DNA from: Cellulomonas alba
GTDB taxonomy: Bacteria > Actinomycetota > Actinomycetes > Actinomycetales > Cellulomonadaceae
Direction: 5' to 3'
Length of the DNA: 64,000 bases
NCBI RefSeq assembly: GCF_030362835.1
Contig: NZ_JAUCGQ010000001.1
Coordinates: forward strand, 2,733,360-2,797,359
A model generated the notes under the pieces. The model had not been told where the DNA came from and made no database searches. It was given only the letters and a program-made list of their open reading frames with translations. Of this stretch, positions 25,940 to 39,507 are shown piece by piece. A program made the translations under genes and the position numbers. Within the stretch, counting starts at the first letter, position 1. Each line of letters opens with the position of its first letter.

Positions 25940-27189
25940 GGGTCTACGCGCTGGTCCTCGTCATCGCCGCGACGGTCGCCTACCTGATGACGCCGCTCGC
26001 CCGCTGGTGCGCGCTGCGGTGGGGCGCGATCACCGCGGTGCGTGACCGCGACGTGCACGCGATCCCGACGCCCCGCCTCGGAGGCATGGCGATGTTCGCG
26101 GGCATGGCGGTCGCGATCGTCATGGCGAGCCGGCTGCCGTTCCTCGCGGGCGTGTACGACAACACCCGCGCGCTGGTCGGCATCTTCGGCGGGGCCGCGC
26201 TCGTCTGCGCGCTGGGCGTCGCGGACGACATCTGGGACCTCGACTGGCTGACGAAGCTCATCGGCCAGGTGCTCGCGGCGGGCTTCCTCGCGTGGCAGGG
26301 CGTCCAGCTCTACCAGCTGCCGATCGGCGGTGTGACGGTCGGCTCGACGCGCGTCTGGACCTTCCTCACGGTCGTCACCGTCGTGATCGCCATGAACGCC
26401 GTCAACTTCGTCGACGGCCTCGACGGGCTCGCGGCGGGAGTGCTCGCGATCGGCGGGTCGGCGTTCTTCCTGTACTCGTACCTGCTGACGCGCGACGCGC
26501 AGACCAGCTACGCGAGCCTCGCGACCCTGGTGCTCGCGGTGCTCGTCGGCGCGTGCCTCGGCTTCCTGCCGCACAACGTGTACCCGGCGCGCATCTTCAT
26601 GGGCGACTCGGGGGCGATGCTCCTCGGCTTCGTCATGTCCGCGGCCGCGATCGTCGTCACGGGCCAGATCGACCCCGAGCAGGTCAACGAGCGGGCGTCG
26701 TTCCCGGCGTTCGTGCCGATGCTGCTGCCGTTCGCGGTCCTGCTGCTGCCGCTGCTCGACATGGGGCTCGCGATCGTCCGGCGCGTCGGCGCGGGCAAGT
26801 CGCCGTTCCATCCCGATCGCATGCACCTGCACCACCGCCTGCTCGGCCTGGGCCACAGCCACCGTCGCGCGGTCGCGATCATGTGGCTCTGGACGGCCGT
26901 GTTCGCGTTCGGCGCGGCGGCCCTCGTGCGCTTCGAGCGGTCGACGGTGCTCTGGATGCTCGGCGGCGGGGTGCTCGTCGCGCTGCTGCTGACGCTCGGC
27001 CCGCTGCGTGGCCGGCCGCGTCAGGTGCCGAGCGAGGGCGGCGGCCCGGGCGGCTCCGGCGGCCCCGGCGTGCCCGAGGTGCCCGCCGCGCCGGTCGTGC
27101 CGACCGCGTCGCCGGCGTCGAACGACCCCGTCCCACCCCCCACGTCGGCGCGTCCCGCCGTCCGCACCAACCCGGAGAGAGCCCGATGA
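25936..27189 (+). CDS. wecA: MraY/WecA-family decaprenyl-phosphate GlcNAc-1-phosphate transferase
   Basis: 417 residues with about 11 membrane helices. Catalytic signatures are NAVNFVDGLDGLAAG (aspartates binding Mg), VADDIWDL and the cytoplasmic HPDRMHLHHRLLGLGHSHRRA. In actinobacteria this protein (also called Rfe) loads GlcNAc-1-P on decaprenyl phosphate, starting the arabinogalactan-type or teichoic linkage unit. A Pro/Gly-rich tail of about 55 residues at the C-terminus is not part of the family core. It sits, as usual, between the t6A gene and the ATP synthase operon and overlaps both neighbours by 4 bp. Confidence 0.92.
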   Translation: MRVYALVLVIAATVAYLMTPLARWCALRWGAITAVRDRDVHAIPTPRLGGMAMFAGMAVAIVMASRLPFLAGVYDNTRALVGIFGGAALVCALGVADDIWDLDWLTKLIGQVLAAGFLAWQGVQLYQLPIGGVTVGSTRVWTFLTVVTVVIAMNAVNFVDGLDGLAAGVLAIGGSAFFLYSYLLTRDAQTSYASLATLVLAVLVGACLGFLPHNVYPARIFMGDSGAMLLGFVMSAAAIVVTGQIDPEQVNERASFPAFVPMLLPFAVLLLPLLDMGLAIVRRVGAGKSPFHPDRMHLHHRLLGLGHSHRRAVAIMWLWTAVFAFGAAALVRFERSTVLWMLGGGVLVALLLTLGPLRGRPRQVPSEGGGPGGSGGPGVPEVPAAPVVPTASPASNDPVPPPTSARPAVRTNPERAR

Positions 27190-27683
27190 CGACGCCGTCC
27201 GACGCCGCCAGGCCACGTCCGAGCCTCGCGGCCGCGAAGCAGTCGTTCCGGCTGGCGCTGCGCGACATGGTGGTGCTGCTCGTCGTCGTGCTCGTGCTGG
27301 GGGTGGGTGTCGGCGCCCTGGTCGCCGGCGCCGAGGGCGTCTGGGGCGCGCTGCTCGGGGTGGCGATCGCGCTCGTGTTCTCGGGCACGACGGTGGTGTC
27401 CGTCCTGCGGACGGCGGACGACCCACCCGCGCGGGCCGTCACCGTGATCATGGGCCTGTGGCTCGCGAAGCTCGTGCTCGTCTTCGTCGTGCTCGCCGTG
27501 CTCTCGCGGTTCGACTTCTACAGCCGCCCGGTGCTCGGCGTCGTGCTGATCGTCGGGGTCGTCGGATCGGCGTACCTGGACCTTCGCGCCGTGCAGCGGA
27601 CGCGTGCCGTCTACACGGACGCGGACCCCGTCCGACCCCCTGGCTCGACCTCCGACGGCGGTCCGGACCTGGCTGGCTCATAG
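27186..27683 (+). CDS. atpI: ATP synthase I-like membrane protein
   Basis: 165 residues with four hydrophobic helices (MVVLLVVVLVLGVGVGALVA; GALLGVAIALVFSGTTVVSV; VTVIMGLWLAKLVLVFVVLA; VLGVVLIVGVVGSAYL). Position just before atpB and a cotranslational overlap with wecA identify it as the actinobacterial AtpI equivalent, thought to assist c-ring assembly or Mg uptake. Sequence identity in this family is low, so the name rests on topology and place. Confidence 0.75.
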   Translation: MTTPSDAARPRPSLAAAKQSFRLALRDMVVLLVVVLVLGVGVGALVAGAEGVWGALLGVAIALVFSGTTVVSVLRTADDPPARAVTVIMGLWLAKLVLVFVVLAVLSRFDFYSRPVLGVVLIVGVVGSAYLDLRAVQRTRAVYTDADPVRPPGSTSDGGPDLAGS

Positions 27684-27773
27684 GTTAGGCTTTCGCCAAC
27701 CACGAAGGCCCAGCGTCCTTGGGCGTGCCCGCGACGACGAGGGCACGCAGGCGCCAGACCCCAGGAGACAGCC
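27680..27773 (+). promoter_or_regulatory. Space before atpB, with half of an iron-box-like sequence
   Basis: ATAGGTTAGGCT at 27680-27691 matches 11 of the first 12 bases of the actinobacterial DtxR/IdeR box TTAGGTTAGGCTAACCTAA, but the right half is not kept (13 of 19 overall). It overlaps the atpI stop codon. No convincing -35/-10 pair was seen. AGGAGA at 27763-27768 is the ribosome site for atpB. Confidence 0.25.
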
Positions 27774-29462
<1,689 letters not shown>

Positions 29463-29463
<1 letters not shown>

Positions 29464-30275
29464 TGCGCGGAACGAGCCGGGCGTCGCTCGCGGCGGCGGA
29501 GGAGCGGTGGGAGCCGGTCCTGCAGGCCGCGGGCGCGCAGTCGTCGGACCTCGGCGAGCAGCTGTTCGCCGTCGTCGACGCGCTCGACTCGTCCGGCTCG
29601 CTGCGCCGGACGCTCGCCGACCCGTCGATCGAGGGTGACGCGAAGGCCGCTCTGGCGGCGCGCCTGCTGGCGAACGCGGACCCGCGGGTCGTCGAGGCCG
29701 TGCAGGGGCTGGTCCGGTCGCGCTGGTCGGCGGACGGCGACCTCGCCGAGTCGGCCGAGCACCTCGCGTTCCACGCGCTGCTCGCCCGGGCGGAGTCGGA
29801 GGGCGCCCTCGGTCAGGTCGAGGACGAGCTGTTCCGGCTCTCGCGGGCACTCATCGGGCAGCGCGAGGTGCGCCGGACGCTGTTCGACACCTCGATCCCG
29901 GCGGACGCGCGCGCCGGCCTCGTCGACCAGATCCTGGCCGGCCGCACGCACGAGGTCACCGCGCTGGTCGCGCGTCGGCTGGCCGCCCAGCCGCGCGGGC
30001 GCCGCTACGTCGCGGCGCTCGGCCACCTGTCCGACCTCATCGCGGCGCGCCGCCAGCGCGCGGTCGCCCTGGTGACGACGGCCTCGCCGCTGTCCGACGC
30101 GCAGCGGGACCGCCTCGCGGCGATCCTCGAGCGCGCCTACGGCCGGGTGGTCCAGGTCAACACCGTGCTCGACCCGCACGTCATCGGCGGCCTGCGCATC
30201 CAGGTGGGTGCCGAGGTGGTCGACGCGACCGTCCTGTCGCGCCTGGCCGACGCCCGCCGACGACTTGCCAGCTGA
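29463..30275 (+). CDS. atpH: ATP synthase subunit delta (long actinobacterial form)
   Basis: 270 residues, about 90 longer than the E. coli subunit, as is normal in actinobacteria. It ends with the conserved C-terminal strand [40 protein letters not shown] region, which joins the b stalk to F1. The N-terminal half is an extra helical bundle. The ATG overlaps the atpF stop. Confidence 0.93.
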
Positions 30276-30337
30276 CGCGCTCCGCGCGCACCACAGACCG
30301 CACGCACGCACCGCGTGCGCAACCGAGGAGAGAAGCA

Positions 30338-31966
<1,629 letters not shown>

Positions 31967-31968
31967 CG

Positions 31969-32868
31969 ATGGCAGGTTCCCAGCGGATCTACCGCCAGCG
32001 CATCAAGTCCACGCAGTCGCTGAAGAAGATGTTCCGTGCGCAGGAGCTCATCGCGGCTTCGCGCATCGGGCGCGCTCGCGACCGCGTGAGCATGGCTGCG
32101 CCGTACTCGCGGGCGATCACGCGGGCCGTCTCGGCGGTGGCGACGCACTCGAACACGTCGCACCCGTTCCTCGTCGAGCGTGACGACACGAACCGCGTCG
32201 CGGTGCTGCTCATCGCGTCGGACCGCGGCATGGCGGGCGCCTACTCGGCGTCGGTCATCCGCGAGACGGAGCGGCTCATCGAGCGGCTCGAGCACGAGGG
32301 CAAGCAGGTCGTGCTCTACGTCTCGGGACGCCGTGCGGTGACGTACTACACGTTCCGCGGGCGCGACGTCGAGGGTTCGTGGACGGGCCACTCGGACGCG
32401 CCGTCGACCGACATCGCCGGCGAGATCTCCGAGGTCCTGCTCGACGCGTTCCGCGCGCCGGCCGACCAGGGCGGCGTCGCCGAGGTGCACATCGTGTTCA
32501 CGCAGTTCGTGAACATGGTGACGCAGCGTCCGCGCGTCATCCGGCTGCTGCCGCTCGAGGTCGTCGAGGGCGTCGAGCCCGCCGACGACCGCGAGCAGCT
32601 GCCGCTGTACGAGTTCGAGCCGGACCCGGCCGTCGTGCTCGACGCGCTGCTGCCGCGGTACGTGCGCAGCCGCATCTACGCGAGCCTCCTGCAGGCGGCG
32701 GCCTCCGAGCTCGCCGCGCGTCAGCGGGCCATGCACACCGCGACCGACAACGCGGAGGACCTCATCCGCACCTACACCCGGCTGGCCAACCAGGCCCGCC
32801 AGGGCGAGATCACCCAGGAGATCAGCGAGATCGTCTCGGGCGCGGACGCGCTCGCCTCGGCCAGCTGA
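31969..32868 (+). CDS. atpG: ATP synthase subunit gamma
   Basis: 299 residues; the rotor shaft. N-terminal helix [28 protein letters not shown] segment and C-terminal helix [20 protein letters not shown] are the paired coiled coil that turns inside alpha3beta3; the middle Rossmann-like part contains [12 protein letters not shown]. It starts two bases after the atpA stop. Confidence 0.97.
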   Translation: MAGSQRIYRQRIKSTQSLKKMFRAQELIAASRIGRARDRVSMAAPYSRAITRAVSAVATHSNTSHPFLVERDDTNRVAVLLIASDRGMAGAYSASVIRETERLIERLEHEGKQVVLYVSGRRAVTYYTFRGRDVEGSWTGHSDAPSTDIAGEISEVLLDAFRAPADQGGVAEVHIVFTQFVNMVTQRPRVIRLLPLEVVEGVEPADDREQLPLYEFEPDPAVVLDALLPRYVRSRIYASLLQAAASELAARQRAMHTATDNAEDLIRTYTRLANQARQGEITQEISEIVSGADALASAS

Positions 32869-34404
<1,536 letters not shown>

Positions 34405-34472
34405 CGACCTCGCCGCGCGGGGCGTCCGGCTGACCGGGCGCCCCGCGACGCACACGTGGGAAAGGAGGGTCC

Positions 34473-34760
34473 GTGGCAACGATCGAGGTCGACCTGGTCG
34501 CGACGGACGGCAAGGTCTGGTCGGGCGTCGCCCGCCAGGTGATCGCCCCCGCCGGCGACGGCGAGATCGGCATCCTCGCCGGGCACACGCCTGTGCTCAC
34601 GGTGCTCAAGCCCGGTGAGATCCGGGTCTACGCGCCCGAGTCCGGAGAGCCGGCCCGGTTCACGGTCGAGGGCGGGTTCCTGTCGTTCGACTCGAACGTC
34701 ATGACGATCGTGGTCGACGAGGTCACGGCGGGTCCGACGACCGACGCCACGGCCCGCTGA
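34473..34760 (+). CDS. atpC: ATP synthase subunit epsilon, short form
   Basis: 95 residues against about 120-140 in most bacteria. The N-terminal beta sandwich is complete (DGEIGILAGHTPVLTVLKPGEIRV; FTVEGGFLSFDSNVMTIV), but the C-terminal helical hairpin is missing. That hairpin is the part which blocks ATP hydrolysis in E. coli and other species. GTG start with the excellent ribosome site AAAGGAGG. The stop is intact, and no displaced helices are seen in the next frames; a different gene starts 14 bp later. Confidence 0.93.
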   Translation: MATIEVDLVATDGKVWSGVARQVIAPAGDGEIGILAGHTPVLTVLKPGEIRVYAPESGEPARFTVEGGFLSFDSNVMTIVVDEVTAGPTTDATAR

Positions 34761-34773
34761 GGTCCGCCGCTAC

Positions 34774-35190
34774 GTGACCGGGCTCGTCGTCGCACTGGTC
34801 GGAGCGCTCGTGCTCGCGCTCCTCGCCGGCGGCGGCCTGTGGCTGTCGCGGACCCACACGCTGGGGCACCGCGTCGGCTCGTTCCGTTGCGCGTCCGGCC
34901 GCACCGAGGGCGGTCCCTGGTACGCGGGCGTCGCGCAGTACGGCTCGGAACGCCTGTACTGGTGGCGACGCTGGTCGCTCGCGCCACGGCCGGGCCACCG
35001 CTGGGACCGGGCCGGGTTCGCGATCGTCGCACGTGAGCTGCACGACCTGCAGCTGCCCGGCACGCGCGTGCTGCGCGTGACGTGCGAGGCCGGCGGTCAG
35101 CGCATCTGGCTGCTCATGTCGCCCGAGGCGTACGCCGGGCTGACGTCCTGGATCGAGGCGACGCCGTCGCGCGTCAGCCGCGTCGTCTGA
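34774..35190 (+). CDS. DUF2550 family membrane protein
   Basis: 138 residues. One N-terminal membrane helix (GLVVALVGALVLALLAGGGLWL) and a cytoplasmic PH-like beta domain beginning with VGSFRCASGRTEGGPWYAGVAQYGSERLYWWR. DUF2550 proteins sit after atpC in many actinobacteria, and their role is unknown. GTG start, 13 bp after atpC. Confidence 0.85.
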   Translation: MTGLVVALVGALVLALLAGGGLWLSRTHTLGHRVGSFRCASGRTEGGPWYAGVAQYGSERLYWWRRWSLAPRPGHRWDRAGFAIVARELHDLQLPGTRVLRVTCEAGGQRIWLLMSPEAYAGLTSWIEATPSRVSRVV

Positions 35191-35220
35191 CGCCGCGGCA
35201 CCCACCCGGGGGAAGGTGAC

Positions 35221-35916
35221 ATGCGACTGGTCGTCGCGTCCTGCGCCGCGCGCTACAGCGGCCGGCTCAACGCGAGCCTGCCGCGCGCGACGCGGCTGCT
35301 CGTCGTCAAGGCCGACGGCAGCGTGCTGCTGCACTCGGACGGCGGCTCGTACAAGCCGCTCAACTGGATGAGCCCGCCGTGCACGCTCGCGCTCACGGAG
35401 GTCGACGACGAGTCGGCCGCCGCGGGCGTCACCGCGCGCTGGACGGTGCAGCACCAGAAGTCGGACGACCGGCTCGAGATCGACCTCTACGAGGTCCTGC
35501 ACGACTCCGCGCACGAGCTCGGTGTCGACCCCGGCCTGGTCAAGGACGGCGTCGAGGCGCACCTCCAGGAGCTCCTCGCCGCGCAGATCGGGCTGCTCGG
35601 CGCGGGCCACACGCTGATCCGCCGCGAGTACCCGACGGCCATCGGACCGGTCGACATCCTGGCCCGTGACGCCGCGGGCGGCACCGTCGCGATCGAGATC
35701 AAGCGGCGCGGCGACATCGACGGGGTCGAGCAGCTGACGCGCTACCTCGAGCTGCTGGGCCGCGACCCGCTCCTCGCACCGGTGCGCGGCGTGTTCGCCG
35801 CGCAGGAGATCAAGCCGCAGGCGCGCGTGCTCGCCACCGACCGGGGCATCGCCTGCCTCGTGCTCGACTACGACGCGATGCGCGGCGTGGACGACGTCGA
35901 CGCGCGGCTGTTCTAG
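35221..35916 (+). CDS. nucS: Mismatch-specific endonuclease NucS
   Basis: 231 residues. N-terminal dimer and DNA-binding domain, C-terminal RecB-like nuclease with GPVDILARD, then [22 protein letters not shown], holding the metal-binding D/E-x-K residues. In actinobacteria NucS (EndoMS) cuts both strands at mismatches and replaces the missing MutS/MutL system. The C-terminal end DDVDARLF carries a LF-type motif like those that bind the sliding clamp. Ribosome site GGGGGAAGG. Confidence 0.95.
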   Translation: MRLVVASCAARYSGRLNASLPRATRLLVVKADGSVLLHSDGGSYKPLNWMSPPCTLALTEVDDESAAAGVTARWTVQHQKSDDRLEIDLYEVLHDSAHELGVDPGLVKDGVEAHLQELLAAQIGLLGAGHTLIRREYPTAIGPVDILARDAAGGTVAIEIKRRGDIDGVEQLTRYLELLGRDPLLAPVRGVFAAQEIKPQARVLATDRGIACLVLDYDAMRGVDDVDARLF

Positions 35917-35926
35917 CGTCGGGCGC

Positions 35927-36484
35927 ATGACGAGCGCGGCGCCCCGGTCGGGGGCCCCGCACCGGCGGCGCGCGGGCCGCGCGGTGCGGATGGCGCCGCG
36001 CGACCTGGTCGGCGTCGCGTGGCGGTCCGTTGCGGTGCTCGCCGCAGCCAACGGGGTGTTCGCGGTGCCGATGGCGCTCGTCGGCCAGTTCGTGTGGCTG
36101 GCCGTGCTGACGTTCGCCGTGCCGGTGTTCGCGATCGTGGCGGCGGTCGTCGGCGTGCCCGCCGGGCTGGTGGTGGCGCGCCTGCTGCGGGGTCGCGGCG
36201 CCATGGCGCACGTCGGTGCGTTCGCGCTGCTCGGCGGCGTCGCCGGTGCGGGTGTGACGGGTCTCGTGTTCCAGGCCGCGACCGGGTTCGAGCAGCTGGT
36301 CGTGCTCGGGTTCGTCGAGGGCGCGGTCGGCGCCGGCGTCGGCTGCTGGTGGACGCTCGGCCGCATGCGCAGCCCGCGGCTGCCGCGCGTCCCACGTCAC
36401 GTGCCGGACGAGCTCGTCGAGGACCTCGACGTCGACCGGCAGCTGGGACTTGCGCCGCCCGGCCCGTCGCGCGACCTGCCCTGA
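35927..36484 (+). CDS. Hypothetical membrane protein (185 aa)
   Basis: Basic N-terminus (about 30 residues rich in Arg), then four hydrophobic helices (SVAVLAAANGVFAVPMALVG; FVWLAVLTFAVPVFAIVAAVVG; HVGAFALLGGVAGAGVTGLV; LVVLGFVEGAVGAGVGCWWT) and a Pro/Asp-rich tail. No recognised family. It begins 10 bp after nucS and is probably cotranscribed, with no evident functional link. Confidence 0.65.
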   Translation: MTSAAPRSGAPHRRRAGRAVRMAPRDLVGVAWRSVAVLAAANGVFAVPMALVGQFVWLAVLTFAVPVFAIVAAVVGVPAGLVVARLLRGRGAMAHVGAFALLGGVAGAGVTGLVFQAATGFEQLVVLGFVEGAVGAGVGCWWTLGRMRSPRLPRVPRHVPDELVEDLDVDRQLGLAPPGPSRDLP

Positions 36485-36630
36485 CACGCGACGCTGACGC
36501 CCGGGGCAACCGCCGCCGGAGACGTGGACCGTTCGGGTGAGCCCGCCCGATCGGCCCCCGCGCACGGCCGTGGCCCCGCGAGCGTCGCGCGAGCAGCGGG
36601 CGGTGGCCCGCGCCTGCCGAGGGGAGCGCG

Positions 36631-37158
36631 ATGTCGGGCACAGGGGACGGATCCCCGGACTGGGGCCGGGCCAACCCGCCGGACGCGCCGCTCGCCGACG
36701 CCGGACCGTCTCGCGGCTACCCGGCCCCGCCGTCGCGCCAGCCTGCGTCGGCCGCGATCCCGCACTACCCGGGACGCATCCGTGAGTCCGAGAAGTCGTT
36801 CGTCGTCACGTGGCTCCTCGCCTGGCTGCTCGGTGGTTTCGGCATCGACCGCTTCTACCTGGGCAAGACGTTCTCGGCGGTGCTCAAGCTCGTGACGTTC
36901 GGCGGCCTCGGCATCTGGTGGCTCGTCGACCTGGTGCTCGTGCTGGTCGGCGCCCAGCGGGACGTGCACGGGAACCAGCTCCGGGGGTACGAGCGGTACA
37001 GGGTCCTGGCGTGGGTCGTGACGGTGCTCGTCACCGTCGCGGGCTGGGCGCTGCAGCCCTCCGACGGCGCCGGGCGTGACCTGATCGAGGGCGCGCCGGC
37101 CGGCGGTGGGGTCGTCAGCCTCGTCGCCGGCGCGGTCGCGGGGTCGCTCGCTCGTTGA
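36631..37158 (+). CDS. TM2 domain protein
   Basis: 175 residues. A Pro-rich N-terminus of about 50 residues leads into the TM2 domain: KSFVVTWLLAWLLGGFGIDRFYLGK, then VTFGGLGIWWLVDLVLVLVG. The short turn between the helices carries the conserved G-x-D-R-F-Y-L-G motif. A third helix and a glycine-rich end follow. Bacterial TM2 proteins have no settled role. ATG after GAGGGGAGCGCG. Confidence 0.82.
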   Translation: MSGTGDGSPDWGRANPPDAPLADAGPSRGYPAPPSRQPASAAIPHYPGRIRESEKSFVVTWLLAWLLGGFGIDRFYLGKTFSAVLKLVTFGGLGIWWLVDLVLVLVGAQRDVHGNQLRGYERYRVLAWVVTVLVTVAGWALQPSDGAGRDLIEGAPAGGGVVSLVAGAVAGSLAR

Positions 37159-37260
37159 CTCGCGGCGCCCGGGACCTGCCCGGCCGCGTCTCTCGCCCGC
37201 CCCGGGTAAGGCCCGCCCCGCGGGCTTCCGCCGTGGTGGACGCGACGGGAGGATTCCGGC

Positions 37261-39333
37261 ATGGACCTCTCGACCGTCGCGCGCAGGGTCGGCACAGCGA
37301 TCGCCGGGAGCGACCCTGCGGAGCGGACCGCCGCGCTCGTCTCGGTGCTGTCCACAGGGATGACCTTCATGCCGGGCCTCCTGCCGCGCGACGGCGCCGA
37401 GCAGGCTGTCGCCACCGGCGTCGTCGCGGCGAGCGAGTACGGCCTCGTCGTCACGTCGCAGTCGATCGCGGCGGCGATCGCGCGTCGGGTGGCAGGCGGC
37501 GGGGACACCCAGGCAGCCACCGCCCGGCGACTCGCGGCGCAGGCCGGGGTCGGCCTCGCCGTGGCGTGCGCGGGCGCGGTGATCGAGCGGGTCGCGTCAC
37601 CCCGTCGCGGTGAGCCTGTCCGACGGGCGCTGGCGCGGACCGTCGGCCGCCGGACGTTCCGCGTCGGGCTGTCCGGCGTCGCGGTGGCGGGTCTCGCATC
37701 GGCCGACGCCGCGCTCGGCGAGCGGCACCGCTGGCTGCGACCCGCCTCGGGGAGCGCGGCGATCGTGGCCGGCACGGCGCTCGCGGCCGCGCAGATCCGC
37801 CGGTACCGCGCGGACGACCCGGGGGAGCGGGCGCGGCTGACGCCGCCGTCCGACCCGCTCGGCGGCGAGGCCGCACCACCGGCGCCGGCCGCGGACGGTG
37901 CGCTCCCACCGCTCGCCCGGTCGCTGCTCCTCGGCGGGGCGGTGACCGTCGGCCTGCAGTCGTTCGCGCTCCTCGAGGGCCTCGCGGCGCATGCGGTGAG
38001 GCTCGGCGTCCGGCGCGTCGCGCCGGGCGCCGGACCCCTGGCGGGGGCCGTCGGGCACGGCGTCGCGCTCGGCGCGATCGTGGCCGGTGGGTGGGCTGCG
38101 CTCGAGTACGCGCTGCGGACCGCGGAGGCCGGCGGCGCGGCGATCGACGCCGCGTACACCCACGCTCCCGACGGCCCGACGGTGAGCGGCGGGCCGGCGT
38201 CGTCGGTGCCGTGGTCGTCGCTCTCGCGTGAGGGCGTGCGGTTCGTGAACATGGCGCTCACCCGCGCCGAGATCGCGGACGTCACCCACGTGGCGCCGGA
38301 CGACGTCCGCGAGCCGGTCCGGGCGTTCGTCGGGCTCGCGAGCGCCTCGACCGTCGACGCCCGTGTCGACCTCGTGATGCGCGAGCTCGAGCGGCTGGGG
38401 GCGTTCGACCGCAGCGTCATCTGCGTCGCCTCGCCGACCGGCAGCGGCTACGTCAACTACGTGGCCGTCGAGACGCTCGAGTACCTGACCCGAGGCGACT
38501 GCGCGACGGTCGCGCTGCAGTACTCGCTGCGTCCGTCGTTCCTGTCCCTCGACCGCGTCGCGATGGGGCGCGAGCAGAATCGCGCGCTGTTCCACGCCCT
38601 GACGTGGCGGCTGCGCAGCATCCCCGAGGCGGCCCGGCCGCGCCTCGTCGGCTTCGGCGAGTCGCTCGGCGCGCACACGCTGCAGGACGCGTTCCTGCAC
38701 GAGGGCGTCGCCGGCCTGCACCGGGTCGGCATGGACCGGGCACTGTTCCTCGGGACGCCGGCCGGCAGCGCGTGGGCCAAGAGCTGGCGTCTCGAGCCGG
38801 GACGGGTCGATCCCGAGGGTGAGGCCGTGGAGGTCGCGTCGTGGTCCGAGTGGGTGGAGCACGACGAGGCTCGTCGTGCGGCGCACCGCTACTTCCTGCT
38901 CTCGCACCACGAGGACCCGATCACGAGGTTCGAGCCGGCGCTCGCGGTCCAGCAGCCTGAGTGGCTCGGCCCCGTCGAGGCGCGTCCGCCGGGCGTCTCG
39001 ATGCTCGCGCGGTGGTACCCGCTGGTCTCGTTCGTCCTCACCCTCGTCGACGTCGTCAACGCGTCGAGCTCGGTCCCGGGCGTGTTCGTCGCGCACGCGC
39101 ACGACTACCGCGCCGACCTCGCGCGCATGGTCGCGACCGCCTACGGGCTCGCCGTCGACGACGCCGAGCTCGCGCGCGTCGAGGCCGCGCTGCGCGCGCG
39201 GGAGGCGGCGTGGGCGGAACGCCGCCTGGTGGCAGAGCAGCTGCGCCGCGCCCGCGAGGCGGTGCAGCGTCAGCTCGAGGCGTGGGGCACCGGAGCAGCG
39301 GTCGACCCGGCACTCCGTCACTCGGGGGCCTGA
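37261..39333 (+). CDS. Membrane alpha/beta hydrolase, Abhydrolase_9 family
   Basis: 690 residues. The N-terminal half has several hydrophobic segments (Abhydrolase_9_N type). The soluble C-terminal half, from about residue 320, contains VICVASPTGSGYVNYVAVETLEYLTRGD and the nucleophile elbow LVGFGESLGAHTLQDAF, and ends with RVGMDRALFLGTPAGSAW and HHEDPITRFEPAL. This family (PF10081/PF15420, named from memory) occurs mostly in actinobacteria with unknown substrate; serine lipase or esterase chemistry at the membrane is the expectation. GGGAGG lies before the ATG. The next gene is a flippase-like protein on the same strand. Confidence 0.82.
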   Translation: MDLSTVARRVGTAIAGSDPAERTAALVSVLSTGMTFMPGLLPRDGAEQAVATGVVAASEYGLVVTSQSIAAAIARRVAGGGDTQAATARRLAAQAGVGLAVACAGAVIERVASPRRGEPVRRALARTVGRRTFRVGLSGVAVAGLASADAALGERHRWLRPASGSAAIVAGTALAAAQIRRYRADDPGERARLTPPSDPLGGEAAPPAPAADGALPPLARSLLLGGAVTVGLQSFALLEGLAAHAVRLGVRRVAPGAGPLAGAVGHGVALGAIVAGGWAALEYALRTAEAGGAAIDAAYTHAPDGPTVSGGPASSVPWSSLSREGVRFVNMALTRAEIADVTHVAPDDVREPVRAFVGLASASTVDARVDLVMRELERLGAFDRSVICVASPTGSGYVNYVAVETLEYLTRGDCATVALQYSLRPSFLSLDRVAMGREQNRALFHALTWRLRSIPEAARPRLVGFGESLGAHTLQDAFLHEGVAGLHRVGMDRALFLGTPAGSAWAKSWRLEPGRVDPEGEAVEVASWSEWVEHDEARRAAHRYFLLSHHEDPITRFEPALAVQQPEWLGPVEARPPGVSMLARWYPLVSFVLTLVDVVNASSSVPGVFVAHAHDYRADLARMVATAYGLAVDDAELARVEAALRAREAAWAERRLVAEQLRRAREAVQRQLEAWGTGAAVDPALRHSGA

Positions 39334-39450
39334 CGTGCGGGAGTGGGCGCCCGGCCTCGTTCGACGCGCTCGGGGACCACGGTGATGCGCGGCGCGCCGC
39401 ACCACGACACGGCCCGAACCCCGCCCGAGCCGCGCCGTCCCAGTAGCGTG

Positions 39451-39480
39451 CGGACCGAGCGGTCCGGGCCAGGCCGGACC
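39451..39480 (+). promoter_or_regulatory. Two overlapping, mutually exclusive hairpins
   Basis: CGGACCG-AG-CGGTCCG (39451-39466) and GGTCCGG-GCCAGG-CCGGACC (39461-39480) share the central GGTCCG, so only one can form at a time. They lie 28-57 bp upstream of the next start codon. No T-tract follows. Confidence 0.5.
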
Positions 39481-39507
39481 GGGGCGGTCGGGGTGGCGGG
39501 AGGCTCC

